DNA of 40,716 bases. It comes from Fibrobacter succinogenes. GTDB taxonomy: Bacteria > Fibrobacterota > Fibrobacteria > Fibrobacterales > Fibrobacteraceae. Below the pieces are notes generated by a model. The model was not told the DNA's origin. It worked only from the letters and a program-made list of their open reading frames with translations, and searched no databases. This document shows positions 32,089-40,489 of the stretch, one piece after another. The stretch spans positions 1-40,716 of the forward strand of contig NZ_CACZDK010000041.1 of assembly GCF_902779965.1 (NCBI RefSeq). Direction: 5' to 3'. The translations under genes were made by a program, and so were the position numbers. How positions within the stretch are numbered: the stretch's first letter is position 1; each line of letters begins with the position of its first letter.

Positions 32089-34311
32089 ATGAAACTGCTT
32101 AAGAAAGTTACGATGTTTGGGCTCCTGGCTGGCTTTGGAGTAAGCGCGCTTGCCGATAACCCAATTTCTACTTACCATTACCTGGCTGACCCGGGTGCCG
32201 CTGCCGACGATGATTACTTCTACATCATCACGGACTCCGATGACCCGGCTCCGTACAATTCCGATGGCTACAAGATTTACGCCCTTTATGCATTCCGCAG
32301 TAGGGATATGCAGAACTGGACCGACTACGGCATTATTTACGATGCTCGCAAGGTGAACGGCATTAATGACATTTGGGCTTCTGGCATTGCTGTCCATAAC
32401 GGCACATTCTACATCGTGTTCCCGGATGGCGGTGGCGGCGGCATTGGCTACATCAAGGCGCCTGCAATTGAAGGCCCGTGGACAAATGCTGTGGGCCAGG
32501 GCAAGGATAAGCTTGTTGGCGGTCGCGGCATTATTGGCTGCGATGGCGTTTCGTGGTGTTTTGACCCAGGTATCTTCATCGATGACGATGGAACCACCTA
32601 TGTGACGTGGGGCGGTGGCGAAAGTAATAGCCGTCCGAATACAGATAACTTTGACATTGTCAAGTTGAACGACGCAAAGGATGCTCCGGTGGGCAACGGT
32701 TCTCACGTGAAGGTGAACAACTTGCCGACTCGCAAGATGCTTGAAGCTTCGTACATTCACAAGCACAAGGGAACTTACTACTTCTCTTACAGTACCGGCT
32801 GGCAGCAGGGCGCTCCGACGATTGACTATGGAACTTCGAATAACGTTATGGGTCCGTACACTTGGAAGGGTACCATTCTTGGCGACCCGAGCATGAACGG
32901 CCGTAGCATCAACGGTAACAATAACCACCATGGTATTGCCGAATTCAAGGGCCATTCTTACGTTGTCTATCATGATCGCCGTATCGCGAAGGGCCACAAC
33001 GGCTTGGAAATTATCCCGGCCGATGACGGCAAGGCTAAACCGAACGAAGGTTACCACCGTAGCGTTTCCGTTGACGAAATGTTCTATAATGCCGACGGTA
33101 CAATCCAGACGGTCAAGGTAACGGATGAAGGTCCGGAACAGATTGAAAACTTTGACCCGTATGATTGGTATCCGGCTCTCACGAGCTCCAAGCAGAAGGG
33201 TATCCGCAGCCGCTCTAACTTTGTGCAGGGCAAGGCCGCTGACCATGTGATGCTCCCGCTTTCGAGCAAGGAAGCTTGGCTCCGCGTGTCGGGCGTGGAC
33301 TTTGGCGCTGGCGCAACGGGCTTTACCGTTGAAGCCGCAAGCACGGCTGATGGTAACAAGGTCGAAATCCGCTCGGGTTCTGCAACGGGTACCTTGGCCG
33401 GTACTTGCACGCTTACGAAAACCAAGGATAAATCTACTTATGTCGAAAACAAGTGCGAAGTCGAAGGACTCAAGGGCATTGTAAAGCAGTTGTTCCTTGT
33501 GTTCAAGGGCTCTCAGGATTCTACCATGGCCGTGAAAGCTTGGGGCTTCGAAGGCAGTGGCACGACCCCGCCGGAACCGCAAAAACCGTTTAGCGGAAAG
33601 GCTTGGGAAATTCCGGGCAAGATTGAAATGGAAGACTTCGACATTCCTGGTTCTGGCCGCGGCAGCGAAATCAAATCTTACAGCGAAAATGATTCCGAAG
33701 ACCATGGCATTGCTGAAGGCGACAAGAGCTACCGCGAAGGTACTGGCGTTGATATTTACAAGAAGGCTACGGGCTACATTGTGGGTTATAATCAGGCTGG
33801 TGAATGGCTTGAGTACACGGTGAATATCAAGGAAGCTGGCGACTACACGATGTTTGCTTCTGTAGCAACGGATAATTCTACGGCTAGCTTTACGCTCTCC
33901 ATTGACGACAAGTCCATTGCCGAAGTTCCGGTGGCGGGCGACAGCTGGGATGATTTCGTCAAGGTCAAGGCTAATGTGACTTTGCCGGCTGGTGAACATA
34001 TCCTCCGCTTTACTGTGACCGGCGACTGGTTCGATATCGACTACATGACCTTTGCAGCTGGTAAGGACGCGAAGGATCCGGATGATGGACAAGTGGCAAT
34101 CCGTCCGATGGGCCGTATGGATGCAGCATCTGTTGCAACCTTCGACGTGTTCGATTTGACTGGCAAGAAGGTTGCTAGCTTTACCGCCCGCAGCATGCTC
34201 GAAGCGAAGAAACTTTGGCGCGAAAATGCTCAGGCCAAGAGCGTACAAGGCGTTAGCTTGATTCGCAACCGCAGCAACGGTGCTTTGGCTAGGGTCCGCA
34301 CAGTTCGATAA
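32089..34311 (+). CDS. Secreted GH43 glycoside hydrolase with CBM6 (enzyme 2)
   Basis: A 740-residue paralogue of enzyme 1, starting at the ATG placed by AAGGAG (an upstream in-frame GTG at 32083 overlaps that site and is rejected). The signal peptide ends at ALA-22. The GH43 acids are D34 (HYLADP), CFDPGIFIDDDG and LEASYIHKHKG. NNHHGIAEFKGHSYVVYHDR supplies the fifth-blade histidines. A jelly-roll domain (VSGVDFGAGATGFTVEAA) and a CBM6 (EMEDFDIPGSGRG; SYREGTGVDIYKKATGYI) follow, then the tail FDVFDLTGKKVASFTAR. The sequence is host-like in composition. It is probably an arabinofuranosidase or xylosidase. Confidence 0.9.
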   Translation: MKLLKKVTMFGLLAGFGVSALADNPISTYHYLADPGAAADDDYFYIITDSDDPAPYNSDGYKIYALYAFRSRDMQNWTDYGIIYDARKVNGINDIWASGIAVHNGTFYIVFPDGGGGGIGYIKAPAIEGPWTNAVGQGKDKLVGGRGIIGCDGVSWCFDPGIFIDDDGTTYVTWGGGESNSRPNTDNFDIVKLNDAKDAPVGNGSHVKVNNLPTRKMLEASYIHKHKGTYYFSYSTGWQQGAPTIDYGTSNNVMGPYTWKGTILGDPSMNGRSINGNNNHHGIAEFKGHSYVVYHDRRIAKGHNGLEIIPADDGKAKPNEGYHRSVSVDEMFYNADGTIQTVKVTDEGPEQIENFDPYDWYPALTSSKQKGIRSRSNFVQGKAADHVMLPLSSKEAWLRVSGVDFGAGATGFTVEAASTADGNKVEIRSGSATGTLAGTCTLTKTKDKSTYVENKCEVEGLKGIVKQLFLVFKGSQDSTMAVKAWGFEGSGTTPPEPQKPFSGKAWEIPGKIEMEDFDIPGSGRGSEIKSYSENDSEDHGIAEGDKSYREGTGVDIYKKATGYIVGYNQAGEWLEYTVNIKEAGDYTMFASVATDNSTASFTLSIDDKSIAEVPVAGDSWDDFVKVKANVTLPAGEHILRFTVTGDWFDIDYMTFAAGKDAKDPDDGQVAIRPMGRMDAASVATFDVFDLTGKKVASFTARSMLEAKKLWRENAQAKSVQGVSLIRNRSNGALARVRTVR

Positions 34312-34337
34312 AATCTTTAAAACAATACCCCAATCAG

Positions 34338-34366
34338 AAAGGCTTCCCGAAAGGGAAGCCTTTCTT
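34338..34366 (+). terminator. Terminator after GH43 gene 2
   Basis: AAAGGCTTCCC-GAAA-GGGAAGCCTTT is a perfect 11-bp stem followed by CTTTG. It can work on both strands. The 200 bases after it, up to 34560, are very AT-rich and hold the promoter of the next S8 gene, with AAAGGAG before its ATG. Confidence 0.75.
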
Positions 34367-34569
34367 TGTGTGAGTATTTGAATATCTTTGCTAAAGTTTG
34401 TTTAATGCATGTAACTTAAATGTAATATAAATAAAATTTTTATGTAAAACTTTCTTTATCTTCAATATTTGCTTTGTTTATTTGTAATATATGAATTATA
34501 TTTTGTTGTTGTTATTTAAGATAATGTAATCTTGTTAACGACAAATTACTTTAAATAAAGGAGATAAAA

Positions 34570-36420
34570 ATGAATTCAAAAGTGCTGCTAGCGTTTTCGC
34601 TTGCGGGTGTTGTTTCTGCACAGGCAGGTCTTGATGGTGATTATCTAGATCGTTTGTCGCCCAAAGCTCGTGCTTTTGTCGAAAAGTACAAAGCTGAAAA
34701 GGCAAACAAAAAATTGGATAATACTCAGAAAAGAAAGGTTGTCGTAAAGAGAGACGTTTTGGGACGTGCGGCAAAAAGTGGCCAATCTCAGGATTCTACG
34801 GTTTATGTTGTCGATAATGCAGTCGAACCGAAAATGGAAGTTACCGTTTTTGATTTGTCTTTGGAAAATGAAAGCGTAGAAAATTTGGGACCGGCTCATT
34901 ATTCCTACAACGAAAAGACAAAAGAAGAAAACTTCTGGTTGAACGGAAAGAAGATGGACAAAAAGTCCTTCTTGAAAAAGACTGAAGATTGGGAAAACCG
35001 TCGAATGAAATTGCAAAAGCCGTTTAAACAGCCGTATAAAGCTTTCTTGACACCTACGGAAATTGAACGTAAATTGCAGTCTTCTGAAGATGTCTATATA
35101 GATGAACCTATGGAACAGAATGAAATTGCCAATTTCATTCCGTTCCAATATTCAGACCCTCTCTATGGTACAGTGTCGTCTAATTTTGCTACAAAGGATG
35201 AAGTCTTGGTTCTTTCTCAATTAGGCGTTGCTCATGCCAATGGTGATAAGGGAGATAATATCGGCATTTATTATGTAGATGCTGGTTGTGCAAGTGCTTC
35301 GCTCATTCCGAATTCTTCAAAGCATCGTGCTATGGCGTGCAATCGAAAAAATCAGCCTCATGCATCTCAGGTTACGACAGTTCTTCAAACCTTTGCGCCA
35401 AATGCTGTTGTTTATGGTTATGATTCGCAGAACTTCAATATGAAATCGGCTCCGGGCCCTTCAAACCCGACAGGTTCTTCGTTTAATCCTAAAATTTACA
35501 TAGGAACCATGTCTATTGGTGTTTACGATGAATCGCTTACTGGTAATTACGAAAAGTTCGACGCTGCTTTGGACAATTATATCTTTGCAAATGGGGTTAC
35601 GGAGTTTATCAATGCGGGTAACTACACGCCGTCACTTCAATCGCAGCGTACGATTCATTCTCCAGGTAAGGCCGTCAATGCTATTACCGTCGGTTCTTAC
35701 AATCCGTATCCGTTCTATTTGAATGGCAGCACCGTGCCTACATATATTTATGAAGCTTACAGCAATTTCATAAATTCCGATGTTGGAACTGCAAAGCCTG
35801 AAATTATGAATATAGGTAGCTTTAGTTTGCCTAATGGCAATTATACGGGTACGAGTTTCTCGACTCCGTTCACGGCTGCCATGGCTGCTGATTTGATGAC
35901 GCGTCATCCGTTCTTTAAGGGACATCCGGAAATGGTGAAGCCGGTCTTCTTGACAGCAACGTGGGGAACTACTTATAATAACTATGACACTGACCGTGGT
36001 GCTATTGGCGGTATTCCTGCATACAATTTCATGGCGTTCAACAAGACCTTCTCTGGTTACTGGCCGAAAGCTAAAGATAACGCTTTGTTCAAGGATGCTA
36101 ATGGAAACGATAAGACTCTGGATGTGACGTTTAATGGCCTTGTCGCTGGAGAAAAATACAAATTGGCAGTTTCTTACTTGACGAAGGGAAGTGTCATTCA
36201 AAAGTTGAAAAAGATGCCGGCAAGGTTGTCTATTTCTGTGTATCAAAACGGCAAGTATATTTCTGGTCTTAATACGACTTACGCTCATCAGTTTATTATG
36301 CAGTCGTTTACGGTGCCGAAGTCGGGAAGTGTGACGATGAAGATCTCTCGTCTTTCCAATTTGGCTCCGGATGACGATATTGCCATCGGTTACCACATGG
36401 CTCTTGAAACAACACCGTAA
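34570..36420 (+). CDS. Secreted subtilisin-like (S8) protease, copy 2
   Basis: A 616-residue paralogue of the 30001 gene. The signal peptide ends near residue 18 (SLAGVVSAQA). The same propeptide-like region (KQPYKAFLTPTEIERKLQ) is present. The catalytic residues are D237 (IGIYYVDAGC), H264 (HASQVTTVLQTFAP), N351 (EFINAGN) and S429 (GTSFSTPFTAAMAADL). The C-terminal jelly roll ends in DDIAIGYHMALETTP, matching copy 1. All four key residues are conserved between the copies while flanking sequence has drifted, which argues for active enzymes. GGAGATAAAA precedes the ATG. Confidence 0.85.
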   Translation: MNSKVLLAFSLAGVVSAQAGLDGDYLDRLSPKARAFVEKYKAEKANKKLDNTQKRKVVVKRDVLGRAAKSGQSQDSTVYVVDNAVEPKMEVTVFDLSLENESVENLGPAHYSYNEKTKEENFWLNGKKMDKKSFLKKTEDWENRRMKLQKPFKQPYKAFLTPTEIERKLQSSEDVYIDEPMEQNEIANFIPFQYSDPLYGTVSSNFATKDEVLVLSQLGVAHANGDKGDNIGIYYVDAGCASASLIPNSSKHRAMACNRKNQPHASQVTTVLQTFAPNAVVYGYDSQNFNMKSAPGPSNPTGSSFNPKIYIGTMSIGVYDESLTGNYEKFDAALDNYIFANGVTEFINAGNYTPSLQSQRTIHSPGKAVNAITVGSYNPYPFYLNGSTVPTYIYEAYSNFINSDVGTAKPEIMNIGSFSLPNGNYTGTSFSTPFTAAMAADLMTRHPFFKGHPEMVKPVFLTATWGTTYNNYDTDRGAIGGIPAYNFMAFNKTFSGYWPKAKDNALFKDANGNDKTLDVTFNGLVAGEKYKLAVSYLTKGSVIQKLKKMPARLSISVYQNGKYISGLNTTYAHQFIMQSFTVPKSGSVTMKISRLSNLAPDDDIAIGYHMALETTP

Positions 36421-36450
36421 TGAATTGACGTTTTTGAACTGTTGATTTGT

Positions 36451-36478
36451 GGCCTCGGAAGCAATTCCGGGGCTTTTT
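36451..36478 (+). terminator. Terminator after S8 copy 2
   Basis: GCCTCGGAA-GCAA-TTCCGGGGC forms a stem with a G-U pair followed by TTTTT. Confidence 0.72.
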
Positions 36479-36536
36479 GCATCTATAGCGAACTATGTTT
36501 TAGCCGTTTTGCGCATGTTCTTTCGTCTTTTGTCCA

Positions 36537-36644
36537 TTGACTTTTTGTCCATAATAGATATGGCGAAAGGGGTTCTTTGGGGCGCTTTTTGAGATAGTTT
36601 TATAAAAAAAGAGATGGACTCACGGTGTGTGGTCGATCTTGAGG
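36537..36644 (+). promoter_or_regulatory. Promoter region of GH43 gene 3 with conserved box and leader
   Basis: TTGACTTTTTGTCCA (36537-36551), preceded by a half copy (CTTTTGTCCA), lies exactly 64 bp before TATAAA at 36601. The word GAGATAG just before TATAAA is shared with gene 1. The leader has GTGTGTGGTCGATC (36625-36638), then GAGGAG before the ATG at 36653. Confidence 0.6.
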
Positions 36645-36652
36645 AGTGAACA

Positions 36653-38848
36653 ATGAGACTACTTAAGAGCGTAACATTGCTTGGAATGGTGGCGGGCTTT
36701 GGTGTGAGCGCGCTTGCCGATAACCCGATTTCAGCTTATCACTATTTGGCGGACCCGGGTGCCGCCGCTGATGATACCTATTTCTACGTCATCACGGACT
36801 CTGATGACCCGGCTGTAGCTAATGCCAACGGCTACGATATCAAGGCCCTTTACGGTTTCCGCACGAAGGATATGAAAAACTGGACCGACTTCGGTATCAT
36901 TTACGATGCCCGCAAGGTCGATGGCATTGGTGATATTTGGGCCTCCGGTATTGCGGTAAATCCCAACGACCACAGACTTTACATTGTGTTCCCGGATGGC
37001 GGTGGTGGCGGTATCGGCCTCATTGGCGCCGATAGCATTGCGGGCCCGTGGACAAACCCGGTCTCTGGCAACAAGAAGCTCATCAACAACTGGGGCGGCG
37101 GTCTCGCGGACTGCGATGGCATTGGCTGGTGCTTTGACCCGGCGATTTTCTTCGATGACGATGGTACGGGCTACTTTACGTTTGGCGGTGGCGAAAGCAA
37201 TAGCCGCCCGGCAGCCAATAACAACAATAACATTTTCAATATATACAAGTTTAACAAGGATATGAAGGGCTTCGATGTTAGCTCCAAGACCCAGCTGAAG
37301 ATTGGCGGCCCGAAGGCAATGGAAGCCTCTTACATCCACAAGTACAAGGGTAATTACTACCTCTCTTACAGTACGGCGGATTTGCGCATTGCCTATGGTA
37401 TGTCCAAGAACCCGATGGGCCCTTACGAATACAAGGGTATCTTCATGGGGAACCCAAACATTGGCGGCCAGAACATCAATGCGAACAACAACAACCATCA
37501 TGGCATTGCCGAATTCAAGGGGCACTGGTATGTGGCTTATCATGACCGCCGCATTGCAAACGGCTATGACGGTTTGGAAAAGATTCCTGCTGACGACGGT
37601 AAGGCGAATCCGGTGCCGGCATTCCACCGCAGCGTGAGTGTCGATGAATTTACTTACAATGTCGATGGCACCATGAAGGAATTGACCTTCACGAAGGAAG
37701 GCCCGAAGCAGATTGAAAACTTTGATCCGTATGACTGGTATCCGGCTTTGACGAGTTCTAAGCAGAAGGGCATCCGCAGCCGTTCTAACTGGGCTCCGGG
37801 CAAGGTTGCGGAACACCTCTTGCTCCCGCTTTCGACAAAGGAATCTTGGATTCGCGTGTCGGGTGTTGATTTTGGCACGGCTGCGACGGGCTTCACGGTG
37901 CAGGCGGCAAGCACTGCCGATGGCAACAAGATTGAAATCCATACGGGTTCTGCAACGGGAACGCTCGCTGGCACTTGCACTCTCAAGAATACCGGCAACA
38001 AGAATTCCTTTGCGGACAACTCTTGCGAAGTGACAGGCCTCAAAGGTATTGTGGAACAGTTGTTCCTCGTGTTCAAGGGCGATAAGGATTCGACCATGGC
38101 TATCAAGGCTTGGGGCTTCGAAGGCAGCGGCACGACTCCGCCAACTCCGCAGGTTCCGTATGATAGCGTGGCGGTGAAACTCCCGGCAAAGATTGAAGCC
38201 GAAAAGTACGACATTCCGGGAACGGGTCGCGGCGGCGATGTGGATTCCTATAGCGACAACGATTCCGAAAATCAGGGTGATGCCAAGTTCCGTGAAGATT
38301 TAGGCGTTGATATTGTCGAAGGTGGCACGGGCATGGCCATTGGCTACACGGCTTCTGGCGAATGGCTCGAATACACGGTCGAAGTTCCGGAAGACGGCGA
38401 CTATGCTATCAAGGCTTCGGCTTCTACCGGCATGGAAAATGGCGCGAGCTTCTGCTTCTTGGCCGACGGCAAGGCTATTGGCGATACCATCAATGTTCCG
38501 CAGACGGGCGACGACTGGAGCGTTTACAAGGAATTTGACGGTGGCGTAGCGAAGCTCACCAAGGGTACACACGTGATTCGTCTCGTCGTCACCGGCGACA
38601 ACGTGAACGTGGACTGGTTCTCTCTTGGCGATGTGAGCGAAGTCGGCATCAAGAACGGTGTAAGGCTTGCTGCTTCGGGTTCCAAAGTTTACCGCGTGTA
38701 CAATGTTGGCGGAAAGCTCTTGGGCACTGTCGATATGAAGGGCAAGAAGGCTGGCGCCGCTTTGATGGATGCGGGCTTTACCAAGGGCGTTTACATGCTC
38801 AAGAGCATTGACAGCCGCAAGACCTTCATGACCTCTGTCACAAGATAA
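36653..38848 (+). CDS. Secreted GH43 glycoside hydrolase with CBM6 (enzyme 3)
   Basis: A 731-residue paralogue. The signal peptide ends at ALA-22. The GH43 motifs are HYLADP (D34), CFDPAIFFDDDG and MEASYIHKYKG, with NNNHHGIAEFKGHWYVAYHD. A jelly-roll domain (VSGVDFGTAATGFTVQAA) and a CBM6 (EAEKYDIPGTGRG; KFREDLGVDIVEGGTG) follow. Unlike its sisters, the tail is KVYRVYNVGGKLLGTVDMKG...KGVYMLKS, closer to a classic type IX-style sorting domain, and the CBM6 is more diverged. So the catalytic part is shared by descent while the anchoring part has been exchanged or has drifted. GAGGAG precedes the ATG. Confidence 0.9.
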   Translation: MRLLKSVTLLGMVAGFGVSALADNPISAYHYLADPGAAADDTYFYVITDSDDPAVANANGYDIKALYGFRTKDMKNWTDFGIIYDARKVDGIGDIWASGIAVNPNDHRLYIVFPDGGGGGIGLIGADSIAGPWTNPVSGNKKLINNWGGGLADCDGIGWCFDPAIFFDDDGTGYFTFGGGESNSRPAANNNNNIFNIYKFNKDMKGFDVSSKTQLKIGGPKAMEASYIHKYKGNYYLSYSTADLRIAYGMSKNPMGPYEYKGIFMGNPNIGGQNINANNNNHHGIAEFKGHWYVAYHDRRIANGYDGLEKIPADDGKANPVPAFHRSVSVDEFTYNVDGTMKELTFTKEGPKQIENFDPYDWYPALTSSKQKGIRSRSNWAPGKVAEHLLLPLSTKESWIRVSGVDFGTAATGFTVQAASTADGNKIEIHTGSATGTLAGTCTLKNTGNKNSFADNSCEVTGLKGIVEQLFLVFKGDKDSTMAIKAWGFEGSGTTPPTPQVPYDSVAVKLPAKIEAEKYDIPGTGRGGDVDSYSDNDSENQGDAKFREDLGVDIVEGGTGMAIGYTASGEWLEYTVEVPEDGDYAIKASASTGMENGASFCFLADGKAIGDTINVPQTGDDWSVYKEFDGGVAKLTKGTHVIRLVVTGDNVNVDWFSLGDVSEVGIKNGVRLAASGSKVYRVYNVGGKLLGTVDMKGKKAGAALMDAGFTKGVYMLKSIDSRKTFMTSVTR

Positions 38849-38890
38849 AATTCATATAATTCCTAAAGTATCAATCACTCCGAAAGCATC

Positions 38891-38930
38891 AAACACTCCG
38901 AAGGCAAAACCTCCGGGGTGTTTTTTTTTA
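38891..38930 (+). terminator. Terminator after GH43 gene 3
   Basis: AACACTCCG...CCGGGGTGTT forms a stem with a G-U pair, followed by a run of T. A near-repeat of CACTCCGAAAGCATCAA precedes it (from 38877). Confidence 0.7.
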
Positions 38931-39037
38931 CAAAAAAAATTAGTCCAAATGCCTCGCTAATGTGTGTTAATATAAAGGGTAAAGATGTTCTTTGCCAGCG
39001 GTCTCAGCGTAACTGGGAATAGAATGATGGATAGATA

Positions 39038-39985
39038 ATGGATAATCGAACTAATAATAGCGATTCTGATCAGGCTGAAATTATTGTCGGAAATGTAATG
39101 GGTGAGGCTAAGACTTATGAGGAATTCAAGGGGGCAGGGGTCTATGCCGACCTTCTCCTTGACAGAACTTTTAAGAAGGCTTTCAATCCAGATACACAAA
39201 ATAAGGTTTGCTTGATGGCGCTCTTGAATGCCGTCTTGGAGGGCGAAATTGCATCACCGATTGTGGATGTTCAGTCTCGCGATAAGGAATTCAACGACGG
39301 ATCGAACGAAAACCGCACCACGATTTTCGACCTGTATTGCATCGATTCCGCTGGGCGACGGTTCATCATCGAAGTGCAAATTTTAAGCCAGAAAAATGTA
39401 GTGAACCGCGCAATCTATTACGCTTCGCAGACGATTGTTGCTCAGGGGGAACGTGGCAAGGCCTATAATTATGAATTGAGTCCAATCATTACGGTGGTAA
39501 TCATGGAATTCAACATCTTTGATGACGACCGCTATATTCGTCGTGCAAAGCTTCGTGAAGTGAACGGCAGCTGCATTAGCGACACGCTCTGTTTTGCATT
39601 TGTAGAATTGCTCAAGTTTAAGAAGCCGCTGGACGAGCTTGAAACCGTGCTTGACAAGGGGCTATACGCGCTCAAGAACATGAAAAACTTGACGCAGATG
39701 CCCAAGCAGTATGCTAAGTCGGCATTCGAGCTCTTGTTTCCTGTTGCCGAAATGGCTAAATTATCGAAAGAGGAACAGAAGATGATTGACGAAGCACAGA
39801 AAGCCAAATGGGATGCCTACGCCATCGAACAGTTTGCCATTGAAACCGGTTTGCAAAAAGGCATGGAAAAGGGTTTGGAAAAGGCAGCTCGCGAAATCGC
39901 TAAAAAGTTGAAGGCTAGGAATCGACCGATTAGCGAAATTGTTGAGGATACAGGCCTTTCGGAAGAGGAAATCAAAGCCTTGTAA
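39038..39985 (+). CDS. PD-(D/E)XK nuclease family transposase / Rpn-like protein
   Basis: A 315-residue protein. It matches the PF12784-type family: YADLLLDRTFKKAFNPDTQN near residue 36, LLNAVLEGEI, then the nuclease core TIFDLYCIDSAGRRFIIEVQ with D98, E112 and Q114 (the Q replaces Lys, as usual in this family), and RAIYYASQTIVAQGERG. The C-terminus is a helical region with a repeated LQKGMEKGLEKAAREIAKKL pattern and an HTH-like end (RPISEIVEDTGLSEEEIKAL). Rpn relatives promote recA-independent recombination, and many are counted as transposase remnants. No terminal repeats were found. It is followed by a strong terminator. Confidence 0.88.
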   Translation: MDNRTNNSDSDQAEIIVGNVMGEAKTYEEFKGAGVYADLLLDRTFKKAFNPDTQNKVCLMALLNAVLEGEIASPIVDVQSRDKEFNDGSNENRTTIFDLYCIDSAGRRFIIEVQILSQKNVVNRAIYYASQTIVAQGERGKAYNYELSPIITVVIMEFNIFDDDRYIRRAKLREVNGSCISDTLCFAFVELLKFKKPLDELETVLDKGLYALKNMKNLTQMPKQYAKSAFELLFPVAEMAKLSKEEQKMIDEAQKAKWDAYAIEQFAIETGLQKGMEKGLEKAAREIAKKLKARNRPISEIVEDTGLSEEEIKAL

Positions 39986-40014
39986 TCTTTATTAAAAAAT
40001 TCCATACTGTCAAA

Positions 40015-40060
40015 AGCCTGTTCGAAACATGTTTCGTCGTGATTTCGAACGGGCCTTTTT
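40015..40060 (+). terminator. Terminator after the PD-(D/E)XK gene
   Basis: GCCTGTTCGAAA...TTTCGAACGGGC is a 12-bp stem with one G-U pair, followed by TTTTT. Confidence 0.78.
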
Positions 40061-40070
40061 GTTACTTGAA

Positions 40071-40115
40071 TGACCGAGCGTGGTCGCTGACGCCGTAGGC
40101 GTCAACGCTGAGCTG
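40071..40115. repeat. Dispersed intergenic repeat, copy 2
   Basis: TGACCGAG...GCTGACGCCGTAGGCGTCAA...GAGCTG, matching 10474-10517. The perfect inverted core TGACGCC-GTA-GGCGTCA is at 40088-40104. The rest of 40116-40369 has no gene I can support. Confidence 0.7.
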
Positions 40116-40369
40116 TTGCTCCCTATCTCCATTACCAAAATGTCAATGATAAAAAATGGCAGAAATAGGGAATTTGGCAAAAGAAAATCTAAATTTCAAA
40201 GTGGAAAAATCTTGCAATCATGCAAGGGAAGTTATGGGATGATGATTATGAGTTTAAAGCAGAATGCTTTAGCAACTGTTTTTGGCTATGGAGCTGCTGC
40301 CCTAGCCGTATTCATCTAAAAGATCCTCCTAAACCACACACCCTAATGATGCCGCAAGGCATTGTTACG

Positions 40370-40398
40370 CCTCGGAGCGAGTGCTCCGAGGTGTTTTT
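40370..40398 (+). terminator. Terminator-like hairpin
   Basis: CCTCGGAGC-GAGT-GCTCCGAGG is a perfect 9-bp stem followed by TGTTTTTG. No gene directly precedes it, so it may end a short untranslated RNA or be a leftover. Confidence 0.6.
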
Positions 40399-40489
40399 GT
40401 ATTATAAATAAACTTGACGAAGTCGTGTTAAAAATGTATGATTTATGTAGTTTTTGAGGGATGCTTGAAACATAACAAAGGAATTTTAT

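Noticed and set aside
27655-34248. Very long open frames antisense to the GH43 genes (27655-29871 and 32047-34248, minus strand)
   Set aside because: They mirror the codon pattern of the GH43 genes, have no signal peptide, domain or ribosome binding site, and the plus-strand frames carry clear catalytic motifs.
40080-40319. 79-codon open frame after the PD-(D/E)XK gene
   Set aside because: It starts inside the dispersed repeat, has no ribosome binding site, and its residues show no protein-like pattern.
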